From contig NZ_JAQMHR010000005.1 in NCBI RefSeq assembly GCF_028309625.1, forward strand, positions 106,725 to 170,724: a stretch of 64,000 nucleotides of DNA, read 5' to 3'. Source of the stretch: Trichococcus sp. K1Tr (lineage in GTDB: Bacteria; Bacillota; Bacilli; Lactobacillales; Aerococcaceae). The position numbers were made by a program, and so were the translations under genes. The notes below the pieces were generated by a model, which was not told the origin of the DNA, searched no databases, and worked only from the letters and a program-made list of their open reading frames with translations. Positions 8,509 to 16,361 of the stretch are shown one piece after another (positions within the stretch are counted from its first letter, which is position 1; each line of letters opens with the position of its first letter).

Positions 8509-9222
8509 ATGAGCGAACTATTATTGACAGATGCTTACGAAATCGCGGCTTACATCAAGGCTGCCGAAAAGCAAACACCTATAAAACTATACATCAAAGG
8601 GGATTTCGAGAATCCTGCCTACGAAGGCTTGAAGTTCTTCGGAAACGGAGACAGCTACACGGTCTTCGGCGACGCTGCAGCGATCTATCCTTTCTTGGAA
8701 GAAAACAAAGATAAGATCAAAGACCACGTCATGGAATACGACAGACGCAATTCCGCAATTCCATTGTTGGACACTACCAAAATCGAAGCGCGCATCGAGC
8801 CAGGCTCATTCATCCGTGATCACGTGACGATCGGCAAGAGTGCCGTCATCATGATGGGTGCAGTCATCAACATCGGCGCAATCATCGGCGAAGGCACAAT
8901 GATCGACATGGGCGCGGTAGTCGGCGCACGCGGCACGATCGGCAAAAACTGCCACATCGGAGCAGGCGCAGTGGTCGCAGGCGTACTTGAGCCACCTTCG
9001 AAATCACCAGTCATCATTGAAGACGGTGTTTTGGTCGGCGCGAACGCTGTCATCATCGAAGGCGTGCACATCGGCGAAGGCGCTGTTGTCGCAGCTGGCG
9101 CAATCGTTTTGGAAGACGTACCGGCTAACGCGGTTGTTGCGGGATCCCCTGCAAAGATCGTGAAGATGAAAGACGCTCAGACAAGCGAAAAAACCCAATT
9201 ATTGGCTGACTTAAGAGACTAA
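8509..9222 (+). CDS. dapH: Tetrahydrodipicolinate N-acetyltransferase
   Basis: This 237-residue enzyme acetylates tetrahydrodipicolinate with acetyl-CoA in the acetylase branch of lysine and meso-DAP synthesis. Residues about 1-80 form the DapH N-terminal domain; from about residue 95 a left-handed parallel beta-helix of hexapeptide repeats runs ([44 protein letters not shown]). The start has a GGGAGGAAA ribosome site. Transcription comes from the lysine-riboswitch promoter, with a possible bypass promoter. The deacetylase gene follows 22 bases later. Confidence 0.95.
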   Translation: MSELLLTDAYEIAAYIKAAEKQTPIKLYIKGDFENPAYEGLKFFGNGDSYTVFGDAAAIYPFLEENKDKIKDHVMEYDRRNSAIPLLDTTKIEARIEPGSFIRDHVTIGKSAVIMMGAVINIGAIIGEGTMIDMGAVVGARGTIGKNCHIGAGAVVAGVLEPPSKSPVIIEDGVLVGANAVIIEGVHIGEGAVVAAGAIVLEDVPANAVVAGSPAKIVKMKDAQTSEKTQLLADLRD

Positions 9223-9244
9223 TAAATACATGTAGAGGGACCAG

Positions 9245-10396
9245 GTGAACAGCATGCAGATTGCAGAATTATACGATACGGTGAAGACGATCCGAAGGGA
9301 GCTCCACCAGATTCCGGAGATCGGCTTCGATCTGCCGTTGACTTCGGAATACGTCCGCCAAAAGCTGGTGTCGTTCGGTTATGAACCGATCAGCACCGCC
9401 GAAACAGGATGGGTAGCCGTCCTGGAGGGCAAGTCCCCGAAAGCAATCGCTTTCCGTGCGGACATGGACGCCTTGGAAGTAACCGAGGAAACTGGAGCGG
9501 ATTTCGCTTCCCTTCATCCGGGCAAAATGCATGCGTGCGGACACGATGGGCACATGGCCTTGTTGTTGGGTTTCGCAAAATACCTGAAGTCCCTGCCTAT
9601 TTTGGAAAAGTCCGTCGTTTTGGTCTTCCAGCCGGCTGAAGAGGGACCGGGCGGCGCGAAATGGATCATGGATTCCGGCATCCTGCAGGAACTGCAGGTC
9701 GAAAAGATCTACGGGTACCACCTGTATCCGAGTCTGCCTGAAGGCATTCTCGGCTTGGCCAAAGGACCTTTGATGGCGCGCAACGGTGAATTCGACATCA
9801 CGCTTGAGGGCGTCAGCTCGCATGCCGGGCAGCCGCACTTCGGCAAGGATGCCTTGGTTGCCGCCGCGCAGATCCTGCTCTCGGTCCAGAACATTCTGGC
9901 CCGCGATCTTGATCCGTTGCAACCAGCTGTCGTGAACATCGGCACGTTGCATGCCGGGGAAGCCCGCAATATCGTGGCCGGAAAAGCCGAGATGACCGGA
10001 ACGATCCGGAGTTACGACAAAGCAGTTTATGCTTCCATCAAGGAACGCCTTGCCGACATCTGCGCAGGCATCGAGCGCATGAGTGGTGTCATCTGCACGT
10101 TGGATATCCGCGATTTCTATCCGGAAGTCACCAACGATGCGGAAATGATCGGAACGTTGATGGACGCCTTGCCGGGCGATGCCTACGAGGTCGTCAAACC
10201 ATTGATGCTGGCCGAGGACTTCGCTTTCTACCAAGAGAGCATCCGCGGCGCCTTCATCCTGCTGGGGACAGGTCGTCCCGACATGGGTTGGACGCACCCG
10301 CTCCACAGCAGCCGTTTCAACTTCGACGAGAAGGTGCTACTGCAGGGAATCGCTTGCTACGACCTGATCCTCGAAAAGGAAGGGCTGAAGGGCTAA
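9245..10396 (+). CDS. dapL: N-acetyldiaminopimelate deacetylase (M20 family)
   Basis: This M20-family amidohydrolase of 383 residues should remove acetate from N-acetyl-LL-diaminopimelate, the third step of the acetylase branch. Metal and catalytic signatures are visible: FRADMDALEVTEETG, GKMHACGHDGHMAL and FQPAEEGPGGAKWIM, with LAEDFAFY near the C-terminus. Its place directly after dapH separates it from general M20 aminoacylases. The listed GTG start has GAGGGA in front; an ATG at 9254 has AGGTGA five bases before it and is equally plausible. The operon ends at the hairpin at 10437. Confidence 0.9.
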   Translation: MNSMQIAELYDTVKTIRRELHQIPEIGFDLPLTSEYVRQKLVSFGYEPISTAETGWVAVLEGKSPKAIAFRADMDALEVTEETGADFASLHPGKMHACGHDGHMALLLGFAKYLKSLPILEKSVVLVFQPAEEGPGGAKWIMDSGILQELQVEKIYGYHLYPSLPEGILGLAKGPLMARNGEFDITLEGVSSHAGQPHFGKDALVAAAQILLSVQNILARDLDPLQPAVVNIGTLHAGEARNIVAGKAEMTGTIRSYDKAVYASIKERLADICAGIERMSGVICTLDIRDFYPEVTNDAEMIGTLMDALPGDAYEVVKPLMLAEDFAFYQESIRGAFILLGTGRPDMGWTHPLHSSRFNFDEKVLLQGIACYDLILEKEGLKG

Positions 10397-10436
10397 AAGC
10401 CAACAGCAAGTCACCGAACACACAACATACAACCAT

Positions 10437-10462
10437 AAAGCACCCTCACCGGGGTGCTTTTT
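10437..10462 (+). terminator. Terminator of the dap operon
   Basis: A stem of AAAGCACCC with GGGTGCTTT around a 6-nt loop, followed by T. Confidence 0.85.
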
Positions 10463-10488
10463 GCTTTCGTGGCGCATAACGATTGTCG

Positions 10489-10620
10489 TCCTCCGGTGAG
10501 GGGTGTTTCGCCGGAGGACAGGACCGCATTTGGATGGTTTCCTCCGACCAGCAGAAGCCTCATCGGAGGAGCGCCCATCTATTACCGGTCTCCTCCGGCG
10601 AATGAACCCTCGCCGGAGCT
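10489..10620. repeat. CTCCGG hairpin array 3
   Basis: Three units: CTCCGGTGAGG...CGCCGGAG, CTCCGACCAG...CATCGGAG and CTCCGGCGAATG...CGCCGGAG. The middle one has A-T in place of G-C at the sixth stem position on both arms. Confidence 0.85.
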
Positions 10621-10820
10621 GAGGGCCAGTTTGCATTGCTCTTCTTCGGCAGCCACTTTTTGCCAAATTTGATCGAAGCGGGCAAACCGAATGAGCTGCC
10701 GCGATATTGCACCGCATCCAATAAAATTGTAAAGGTTCGATTAAGTTAATGGATGGGAAAAGCATTTTCTACGCAAAAAAGGTACAATAGAACCACATAC
10801 TGGATGAAAGAGGGGAAATT

Positions 10821-11336
10821 ATGCATAAGAAAAGATTATCCGCATTTCTTTTAGGGTCAACAGCATGGCTGCTTGTCGCGTGCCAAAACCCGGCAACAGA
10901 CACGACAGCTACAGAGGCGGCGACAAGCACGTCGCAGGTTGCAGATTCACAAACGACGACCGAAGCGAGCAATCAGGCTGCTTCAAGAGCCAGCAGTCTG
11001 GAAGCGGCTGAGAGCGTACAGGCACAAACGCCGTCCGCAAGCAGCACCACTGCAGATCCCGCAACAACAAACGATACTGCCCAGACCGCCGATCAGGACA
11101 CGCTGATCACTGAGGCAAAACAAACAATCACACAATTGACAGGCTATGTCGAAAGCGAAGTGTACCTGTTCATCGTAGAATCGGTCGAGGCCAATGAAGT
11201 CACCATCAACATCCGCGAAAACGGCACCGATATAGCCAGCTCCGTCGGTTTTTACCGCTACAACGGAACGACCGGGGAATTGCTGGAAATGGATATCGTA
11301 ACAGGGGAATACACCCGCCATCCTGCACAATACTAA
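10821..11336 (+). CDS. Small secreted lipoprotein with low-complexity linker
   Basis: This 171-residue protein starts with a type II signal peptide: two lysines and an arginine, a hydrophobic stretch, then the lipobox LVAC with Cys 21. Residues about 25-95 are almost only Thr, Ser, Ala, Gln, Asp and Glu and look like a disordered linker. A small folded region (about 100-171; TLITEAKQTITQLTGYVESEVYLFIVE) follows. The role is unknown; the layout suggests a membrane-anchored extracellular domain held off the surface. TACAAT at 10783-10788 may be its -10 box and AGAGGGGAAA its ribosome site. Confidence 0.85.
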   Translation: MHKKRLSAFLLGSTAWLLVACQNPATDTTATEAATSTSQVADSQTTTEASNQAASRASSLEAAESVQAQTPSASSTTADPATTNDTAQTADQDTLITEAKQTITQLTGYVESEVYLFIVESVEANEVTINIRENGTDIASSVGFYRYNGTTGELLEMDIVTGEYTRHPAQY

Positions 11337-11369
11337 CAGGATAGGTTTGAATCAAAAAAGGAGAGGGTG

Positions 11370-11906
11370 ATGACGATGTTCGATTGGGGATTATTGGCGA
11401 AAATATTCGCGATCAGTCTGAGCTATGTGACGATGAACACGATCCGGTTCATGTTGACGATAAAAGGCTACCGCGTTTTGGCGCCACTATTGAGTATGGT
11501 GGAAATCGTCATCTATGTTTTGGGTCTGTCGATGGTCATGAACAGTCTGGACAACCCGCTCAATCTGGCAGCCTATGCGCTCGGGTACGGCGCCGGTATC
11601 GCTATCGGCATCAAAATCGAGGATTTGCTCGCGCTTGGGTACACGATGATCACAGTCATGACGCAGGACGTGGACAGCTCAATGCCGAATCAACTGCGCG
11701 ATTTTGGCTACGGGGTCTCTTGCTACAGAGCCCACGGGAGGGACGGCGAGCGTCTTGTGCTCGAAATCCTGCTGACGCGGAAAGCCGAACGCCATCTTCA
11801 AAATAAAGTGTTGGAAATCGATCCGAAAGCTTTCATGGTTTCATACGATCCGAAGTACATCCACGGCGGCTTCTGGTCCAAACGGGTCCATCTTGGCAAA
11901 AAATAA
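11370..11906 (+). CDS. UPF0316/DUF2179-type membrane protein
   Basis: This 178-residue protein has an N-terminal membrane domain with about three segments (residues about 5-85: LLAKIFAISLSYVTMNTIRFML, LLSMVEIVIYVLGLSMVM, LAAYALGYGAGIAIGIKIEDLL) and a cytoplasmic C-terminal DUF2179-like domain (ITVMTQDVDSS to YIHGGFWS). This layout matches the UPF0316 family (Bacillus YebE). The function of the family is not known. AAAAGGAG at 11356-11363 favours the ATG at 11370 over the GTG at 11367 or the ATG at 11376. It lies between the lipoprotein and the reductase, 33 and 40 bases away, and may share their transcript. Confidence 0.85.
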   Translation: MTMFDWGLLAKIFAISLSYVTMNTIRFMLTIKGYRVLAPLLSMVEIVIYVLGLSMVMNSLDNPLNLAAYALGYGAGIAIGIKIEDLLALGYTMITVMTQDVDSSMPNQLRDFGYGVSCYRAHGRDGERLVLEILLTRKAERHLQNKVLEIDPKAFMVSYDPKYIHGGFWSKRVHLGKK

Positions 11907-11946
11907 ACGAATGAATAAATGAACGGGCAAGGAAAGGGGAAACGAT

Positions 11947-12894
11947 ATGACAGAACTTGTGAAATTGGGAAGAACCGACCTACTGATCCATCCAATCGGG
12001 CTGGGGGCGAACAAAATTGCCGCAGCCGATCCGGAAACGAACACCGAATACGGCGGCGACGTGCTTTTGAGCGCGATCAATAAAGGACTTAACTTCATCG
12101 ACACGGCGTTTATGTATGGAATGGGCACTTCCGAAACGATCATCGGCAAGACGCTGAAGGAACACAACCTGCGCAATAACGTGGTCATCGCCACAAAAGG
12201 CGCGCACGAGGTGACCGAAGCCGGCATCGTCCTGAACAACAATCCGGCTTTCCTGACGGAGCAGGTCGAGAACAGCCTGAGACGTCTGCAGACCGATCAT
12301 ATCGACCTTTACTACATCCATTTTCCGGATGAAAAGACACCCAAAGCCGAAGCTGTCGGCGCGCTGCATCGACTGAAGGAACAAGGGAAAATCCGTGCCA
12401 TCGGCGTCTCCAATTTCAATCTGGAGCAGCTGAAGGAAGGCAACGCCAACGGCTACATCGACGTTGTCCAGGATGAATACAACCTCCTGAACCAGTCGGC
12501 CGAAGAGAAGCTTTTCCCTTATTGCCGCGAACAGGGCATCTCCTTCATCCCGTACTTCCCGTTCGCGTCCGGGCTTTTGGCCGGCAAGTACACGCAAGCT
12601 TCGGTCCTGTCGGAGAAACAACAGAAGCGTCCGCAGTTCCAGGGGGGTACCTATCTGGACATCCTAAAACGTGTGGATCAGATCCGGCCGCTCGCTAAGA
12701 AGCACCGGACCGGGCTGCAGAATGTCGTTTTGGCCTATTACTTGTCCAAGGATGTCGTCGACGCCGTCATTCCGGGTGCACGCAACCGGCAGCAAGTGCT
12801 TGAGAACCTCGAAGCCGCAGAAGTCCGTTTGGATGCAGAGGACATCGCTTTGATCCAGCAAGCCTTCCCGGCAACGTACCGCTTGCCGAAATGA
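11947..12894 (+). CDS. Aldo/keto reductase
   Basis: This is a 315-residue NADPH-dependent aldo/keto reductase with a TIM barrel. Visible signatures are FIDTAFMYGMGTSETIIGKTL (catalytic Asp and Tyr), VIATKG (catalytic Lys), YYIHFPDEKTP (His), IGVSNFNLEQL and VVDAVIPGARNRQQVLENL at the cofactor end. The substrate is unknown. An AAGGGGAAACG ribosome site precedes the ATG. It is 40 bases after the UPF0316 gene in the same direction. No clear terminator follows; the ilvE leader promoter begins 50 bases downstream. Confidence 0.9.
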   Translation: MTELVKLGRTDLLIHPIGLGANKIAAADPETNTEYGGDVLLSAINKGLNFIDTAFMYGMGTSETIIGKTLKEHNLRNNVVIATKGAHEVTEAGIVLNNNPAFLTEQVENSLRRLQTDHIDLYYIHFPDEKTPKAEAVGALHRLKEQGKIRAIGVSNFNLEQLKEGNANGYIDVVQDEYNLLNQSAEEKLFPYCREQGISFIPYFPFASGLLAGKYTQASVLSEKQQKRPQFQGGTYLDILKRVDQIRPLAKKHRTGLQNVVLAYYLSKDVVDAVIPGARNRQQVLENLEAAEVRLDAEDIALIQQAFPATYRLPK

Positions 12895-12944
12895 TTTTCT
12901 GAACGTTTCAAAGCCTATTTATTACAAAATGATGAAAAAAGCAT

Positions 12945-12973
12945 TTGACATTCATTAGATACAGGCATAGAAT
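12945..12973 (+). promoter_or_regulatory. Promoter of the ilvE leader
   Basis: TTGACA (12945-12950) and TAGAAT (12968-12973) have 17-base spacing. Confidence 0.88.
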
Positions 12974-13011
12974 TACATCATAATCTAACAAACAGAAGGG
13001 GGAGAATGAGA

Positions 13012-13101
13012 ATGGATGCGACTTGCGGAATGTGCACACTACTGAACAAAAAGAAAGCGTCGTTCTCATTCGATGCCCTAGTCATTCTAAAAGTGATTTA
13101 G
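13012..13101 (+). CDS. Leader peptide of the ilvE attenuator
   Basis: This 29-codon reading frame starts seven bases after GAAGGGGGAG. It ends with a run of branched-chain codons, ALVILKVI, just before the TAG stop, and carries CTA and CTG Leu codons near its middle. It is followed by alternative hairpins and a terminator and then by the branched-chain aminotransferase gene. This is the layout of ribosome-mediated attenuation: stalling for Leu, Ile or Val would favour the antiterminator. Function is inferred from position and codon content. Confidence 0.75.
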   Translation: MDATCGMCTLLNKKKASFSFDALVILKVI

Positions 13102-13104
13102 CCC

Positions 13105-13197
13105 AGGATTCTTACTTACTACAAGTAGAGTCCTCTTTCCGTTTCATTGGGCTCTCATTAAAGAATGAGCCTAATCACATAGGCTCATTCTTTTTTT
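13105..13197 (+). promoter_or_regulatory. Attenuator: pause hairpin, antiterminator and terminator
   Basis: Three elements follow the leader stop: a hairpin (13105-13117 with 13123-13134), an antiterminator arm (13149-13159) that can pair with 13164-13171, and a terminator (13163-13173 with 13180-13190, then seven T). Antiterminator and terminator share 13163-13171, so they exclude each other. Confidence 0.8.
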
Positions 13198-13302
13198 ATA
13201 GAGTTGAAAAGTATAAAATGTTTTGAATCCAAAAGTGCATCACCTTTGGTGTTTTACAGGTTTGCAAAATGTTTTATGCAATCAAAACAGTTGGCTAGCT
13301 TC

Positions 13303-13411
13303 ACGGGTAAGCCCTTCGGAAATTAGATAAATCGTACCTATTGCGCTCTACGATGCTCAGTCGGCACGATTTCCTAAATTTCTTTCAGGGCTGAACGAAC
13401 CCGTTCAGCTT
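13303..13411. repeat. Long imperfect palindrome upstream of ilvE
   Basis: Nested complementary blocks close over a loop of about 24 bases centred near 13345: ACGGGT with ACCCGT, GCCCT with AGGGC, GAAATT with AATTTC, and AAATCGT with ACGATTT. A short hairpin (13392-13399 with 13404-13411, then TTTT) forms the right edge and could end transcription. It may be a MITE-like element or a structured RNA. I do not see another copy in the window. Confidence 0.6.
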
Positions 13412-13458
13412 TTCTCATCGTTAATTCTGATAAATAATATAGATATGGAGTGGTTTGG

Positions 13459-14508
13459 ATGACAGAAATGACACAGACAGCAGAACAAAAAGCGTTGAAC
13501 ATCGATTGGGAAAATCTAGGATTCAGTTATATCAAGACTGATTATCGCTTCATTTCTTATTGGAAAGATGGGAAATGGGACGACGGCGAAATGACGACTG
13601 ACAACAAAGTCCACATCAGCGAAGGGTCTCCAGTGCTGCACTACGGCCAATCCTGCTTCGAGGGGATGAAGGCGTATCGCACAAAAGACGGCAGCATCAA
13701 CCTGTTCCGCCCGGACGAAAATGCTAAACGGATGATCAACAGCTGCCAACGCCTGTTGATGCCTGAGTTTCCGGTGGAAAAATTTGTCGCAGCGGCTAAA
13801 GCGGTCGTCAAAGCCAATGAAAAATGGGTGCCGCCATACAATACTGGCAGCACGCTCTATCTACGTCCTTACTTGATGGGTGTCGGCGACAACATCGGCG
13901 TCAGCCCAGCGACCGAATACATCTTCTCCATCTTCGCGATGCCGGTAGGCCCTTACTTCAAAGGCGGCTTGACGCCGACGAACTTCATCGTTTCAGATTA
14001 CGACCGCGCCGCTCCGCACGGCACGGGTGCAGCCAAGGTCGGCGGAAACTACGCAAGCAGCTTGCTGCCAGGTAAAGAAGCGCATGATCGCAACTTCAGC
14101 GACTGCATCTACCTGGATCCAGCAACGCACACGAAGATCGAAGAAGTGGGCTCCGCGAACTTCTTCGGCATCACGAAGGACAACCGTTTCGTGACTCCAA
14201 AATCACCATCAATCTTGCCGAGTATCACCAAGTATTCTTTGTTGTATTTGGCTGAGCACCACTTGGGCATGGAAGTCGAGGAAGGCGATGTCTTCATCGA
14301 CAAGCTGGATGAGTTCAGCGAAGCCGGCGCCTGCGGTACAGCCGCAGTCATCTCTCCGATCGGCGGCATCCAGTACGGTGACAATTTCCACGTCTTCAAT
14401 TCCGAAACAGAAGTCGGACCTGTGACGCGCAAATTGTATGAAGAACTGACAGGCATCCAATTCGGCGACTTAGAAGCGCCTGAAGGTTGGATCGTGAAAG
14501 TAGACTAA
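13459..14508 (+). CDS. ilvE: Branched-chain amino acid aminotransferase
   Basis: This 349-residue fold-type IV PLP enzyme interconverts Leu, Ile and Val with their 2-keto acids. Type IV signatures are visible: LHYGQSCFEGMKAYR, GTGAAKVGGNYASSLLPGKEA with the PLP lysine in AAKVGGNY, and IEEVGSANFFGIT. The GGAG at 13447-13450 favours the ATG at 13459 over the in-frame GTG at 13450. It stands alone with its own terminator, 0.36 kb after the leader peptide, so its supply is probably tuned to branched-chain aminoacyl-tRNA. Confidence 0.95.
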   Translation: MTEMTQTAEQKALNIDWENLGFSYIKTDYRFISYWKDGKWDDGEMTTDNKVHISEGSPVLHYGQSCFEGMKAYRTKDGSINLFRPDENAKRMINSCQRLLMPEFPVEKFVAAAKAVVKANEKWVPPYNTGSTLYLRPYLMGVGDNIGVSPATEYIFSIFAMPVGPYFKGGLTPTNFIVSDYDRAAPHGTGAAKVGGNYASSLLPGKEAHDRNFSDCIYLDPATHTKIEEVGSANFFGITKDNRFVTPKSPSILPSITKYSLLYLAEHHLGMEVEEGDVFIDKLDEFSEAGACGTAAVISPIGGIQYGDNFHVFNSETEVGPVTRKLYEELTGIQFGDLEAPEGWIVKVD

Positions 14509-14525
14509 GCAAATAGATGACAATG

Positions 14526-14568
14526 CAGCTCTCCCAAGGCCTTTGTGCTGGAGGAGAGCTGTTTTTTT
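14526..14568 (+). terminator. Terminator of ilvE
   Basis: CAGCTCTCC (14526-14534) pairs with GGAGAGCTG (14553-14561), followed by seven T. Confidence 0.92.
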
Positions 14569-14597
14569 GATTTGCCGACTACCGGGGGTGAGCGTCA

Positions 14598-15152
14598 GCT
14601 CCGGTGAAAGGTGTGCTGCCCGGAGAACAGATCGTGCGCCAACGACCAACTACGGCGAGCGAATGCTTGCCGGAGCACAGGCGATTTGCGGCAGCCGAAC
14701 TCCGGCGAAGCCGACGCGGCCGGAGGTGACATTTTATTGCGGTCCTATCTCCGGCGAGGACCGGCTTCGCCGGAGGAGGACGTCAGCTCCGATGAGCGGG
14801 GCTCTGCCCGGAGAACAGCGTGTGCGCCAACGATCAACTACGGCGAGCGAATGCTGGCCGGAGGAAAGGCGGTATCCGTCAGGCGAACTCCGGCGAAGCC
14901 GCCGTGGCCGGAGGTGACATTTTCTGGGACCACCATCTCCGGCGAGGACTGCCTTCCCCGGAGGAGGACGTCAGCTCCGATGAGCGGGACTCTGCCCGGA
15001 GAACAGCGTGCGCGCCAACGACCAACTACGGCGAGCGAATGCTGGCCGGAGGAAGGGCGGTATCCGTCAGGCGAACTCCGGCGAAGCCGACGTGGCCGGA
15101 GGTGACATTTTTCTGTAGTCTCCATCTCCGGCGAGGACTACCTTCCCCGGAG
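14598..15152. repeat. CTCCGG hairpin array 4 (12 units, higher-order repeat)
   Basis: This is the longest array. Twelve hairpin units of 26-27 nt at about 47-base spacing form three copies of a four-unit block with a period of about 188 bases (block starts near 14598, 14788 and 14975). Corresponding units and spacers are nearly identical between blocks, while units inside a block differ. Open frames across it are by-products of the repeat and the high GC. Confidence 0.92.
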
Positions 15153-15244
15153 CCACACAAATCTCACACGTAATGCTTATCTGTGGCATTCCCAGCCGCT
15201 TTTGGCTATGATTAACCTATAGAGCTTGGCGGGAGGAAAAAGGA

Positions 15245-16234
15245 ATGAACGCATTAAGGAAATACATCAAAAATCCAAAAATTCGCCAAATCCTCGTCTT
15301 GTTCCAGCAACATTGGAGCCGGATGGAGATCGGACGGCAGTCGGCTGAGATGGCCTACTATGTGCTGTTGGCGCTGCTTCCGACAATGTTGTTGCTGGGG
15401 AACGTCATTCCGTTGTTGCCGTTACCGCGGGAGCAGGTGTTGGCCTACGTGGAGATGGCCTTGCCGCTTGAAGTCAGCAATACGCTCACACCAATACTGG
15501 AAGAATACTTGTCCAGCGGCAGTGGTGGGGTGGTTTCATTCGGGCTGGTTCTGTCGATCTGGACGGCTTCGAAAGCATTCAATGTCTTTCAGAACGTTTT
15601 GAATCAAGTTTACAATACGAAGATGCGGAAGAACATCATCGTCCACAGGATCTTTTCGTTTGTGATCGCATTCCTGTTGGTCGCCATGATTTCGCTTGTC
15701 GCTTTCTTGTTCATGTTCGGCAGATATATCCGTGATTTCTTCGAAGAGTTTTTGTCCATCCAGTTGGATTTCATCACCGCCTTCGAAAATGTCCGTTGGA
15801 TCGGGGCATTCCTGATCATCTCCATCATCATGACGGTCATTTATTTCGTGGTGCCGAACGTGCGATGGTCATTCAAATTTTCGGTGCCGGGTGCGGCGTT
15901 CGCAACGATCGGTTTCCTGTTGATTTCGCAACTGTTCTCCTTTTATGTCGGACTCGCCGGTAGCCAGGCCATCGGAAACAGTGCAATCGGGGTCGTGATC
16001 ACGCTGCTGCTGTGGCTGTATCTGATGGGGACGGTGCTGATATTGGGTGGCTTCCTCAATGTGATGCTGTACCATTATTTCCGACCGTTGCCGATTGTCC
16101 TGAAGGAAGAGAGCCGCTATGCGATCCGTTATTCGAAGAACGCATTGGCGTTGACCGTCAACGAACAATCTTTGAAACGGCGCCTGATCCGTAAAAAACT
16201 GCGCATCCAAGGGAACAAACAAGCAGACAAGTGA
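15245..16234 (+). CDS. YihY/BrkB family inner-membrane protein
   Basis: This 329-residue polytopic membrane protein of the YihY/virulence factor BrkB family has a basic N-terminus, then about six membrane segments: MAYYVLLALLPTMLLLGNVI, SFGLVLSIWTASKAF, FSFVIAFLLVAMISLVAFLFM, WIGAFLIISIIMTVIYFVV, AFATIGFLLISQLFSFYV and GVVITLLLWLYLMGTVLILGGFL. The C-terminus is basic and cytoplasmic. The family is widespread but its function is not settled; a link to ribonuclease BN is an old misannotation. A GGCGGGAGG site lies before the start, and a strong terminator follows. Confidence 0.92.
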   Translation: MNALRKYIKNPKIRQILVLFQQHWSRMEIGRQSAEMAYYVLLALLPTMLLLGNVIPLLPLPREQVLAYVEMALPLEVSNTLTPILEEYLSSGSGGVVSFGLVLSIWTASKAFNVFQNVLNQVYNTKMRKNIIVHRIFSFVIAFLLVAMISLVAFLFMFGRYIRDFFEEFLSIQLDFITAFENVRWIGAFLIISIIMTVIYFVVPNVRWSFKFSVPGAAFATIGFLLISQLFSFYVGLAGSQAIGNSAIGVVITLLLWLYLMGTVLILGGFLNVMLYHYFRPLPIVLKEESRYAIRYSKNALALTVNEQSLKRRLIRKKLRIQGNKQADK

Positions 16235-16252
16235 TTGAATCCGGAATGACGA

Positions 16253-16297
16253 GGCAGAGAGGTTTAGGTTTTTTTAAACCTCCTCGCCTTTTTTTTT
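16253..16297 (+). terminator. Terminator of the YihY gene
   Basis: GAGGTTTA (16259-16266) pairs with TAAACCTC (16275-16282), extended by GGC with GCC, then nine T. Confidence 0.88.
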
Positions 16298-16311
16298 GGG
16301 CGAAGTTTCTA

Positions 16312-16317
16312 TATAAT
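16312..16317 (+). promoter_or_regulatory. -10 box of the rodA transcript
   Basis: TATAAT 44 bases before rodA. The -35 region overlaps the preceding terminator and is not clear. Confidence 0.5.
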
Positions 16318-16361
16318 GAATAGATAGCACGCCTATTGTTTTTGAAAGAAAGGATTTAATC

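Noticed and set aside
9269-10306. 345-codon minus-strand frame opposite the deacetylase gene
   Set aside because: The opposite strand encodes a complete M20 enzyme with all motifs; the frame is a GC-bias shadow without a ribosome site.
13023-13226. 67-codon frame in the ilvE leader
   Set aside because: It overlaps the leader peptide and the attenuator hairpins in another frame and lacks a ribosome site.
14598-15152. Possible CRISPR array
   Set aside because: The repeating part is the imperfect hairpin itself, with variable inner sequence, the spacers are conserved between blocks, and no cas gene is near.
14543-15173. Long plus-strand open frames across hairpin array 4
   Set aside because: They come from the GC-rich tandem repeat, have no ribosome sites and give repetitive arginine- and proline-rich text.
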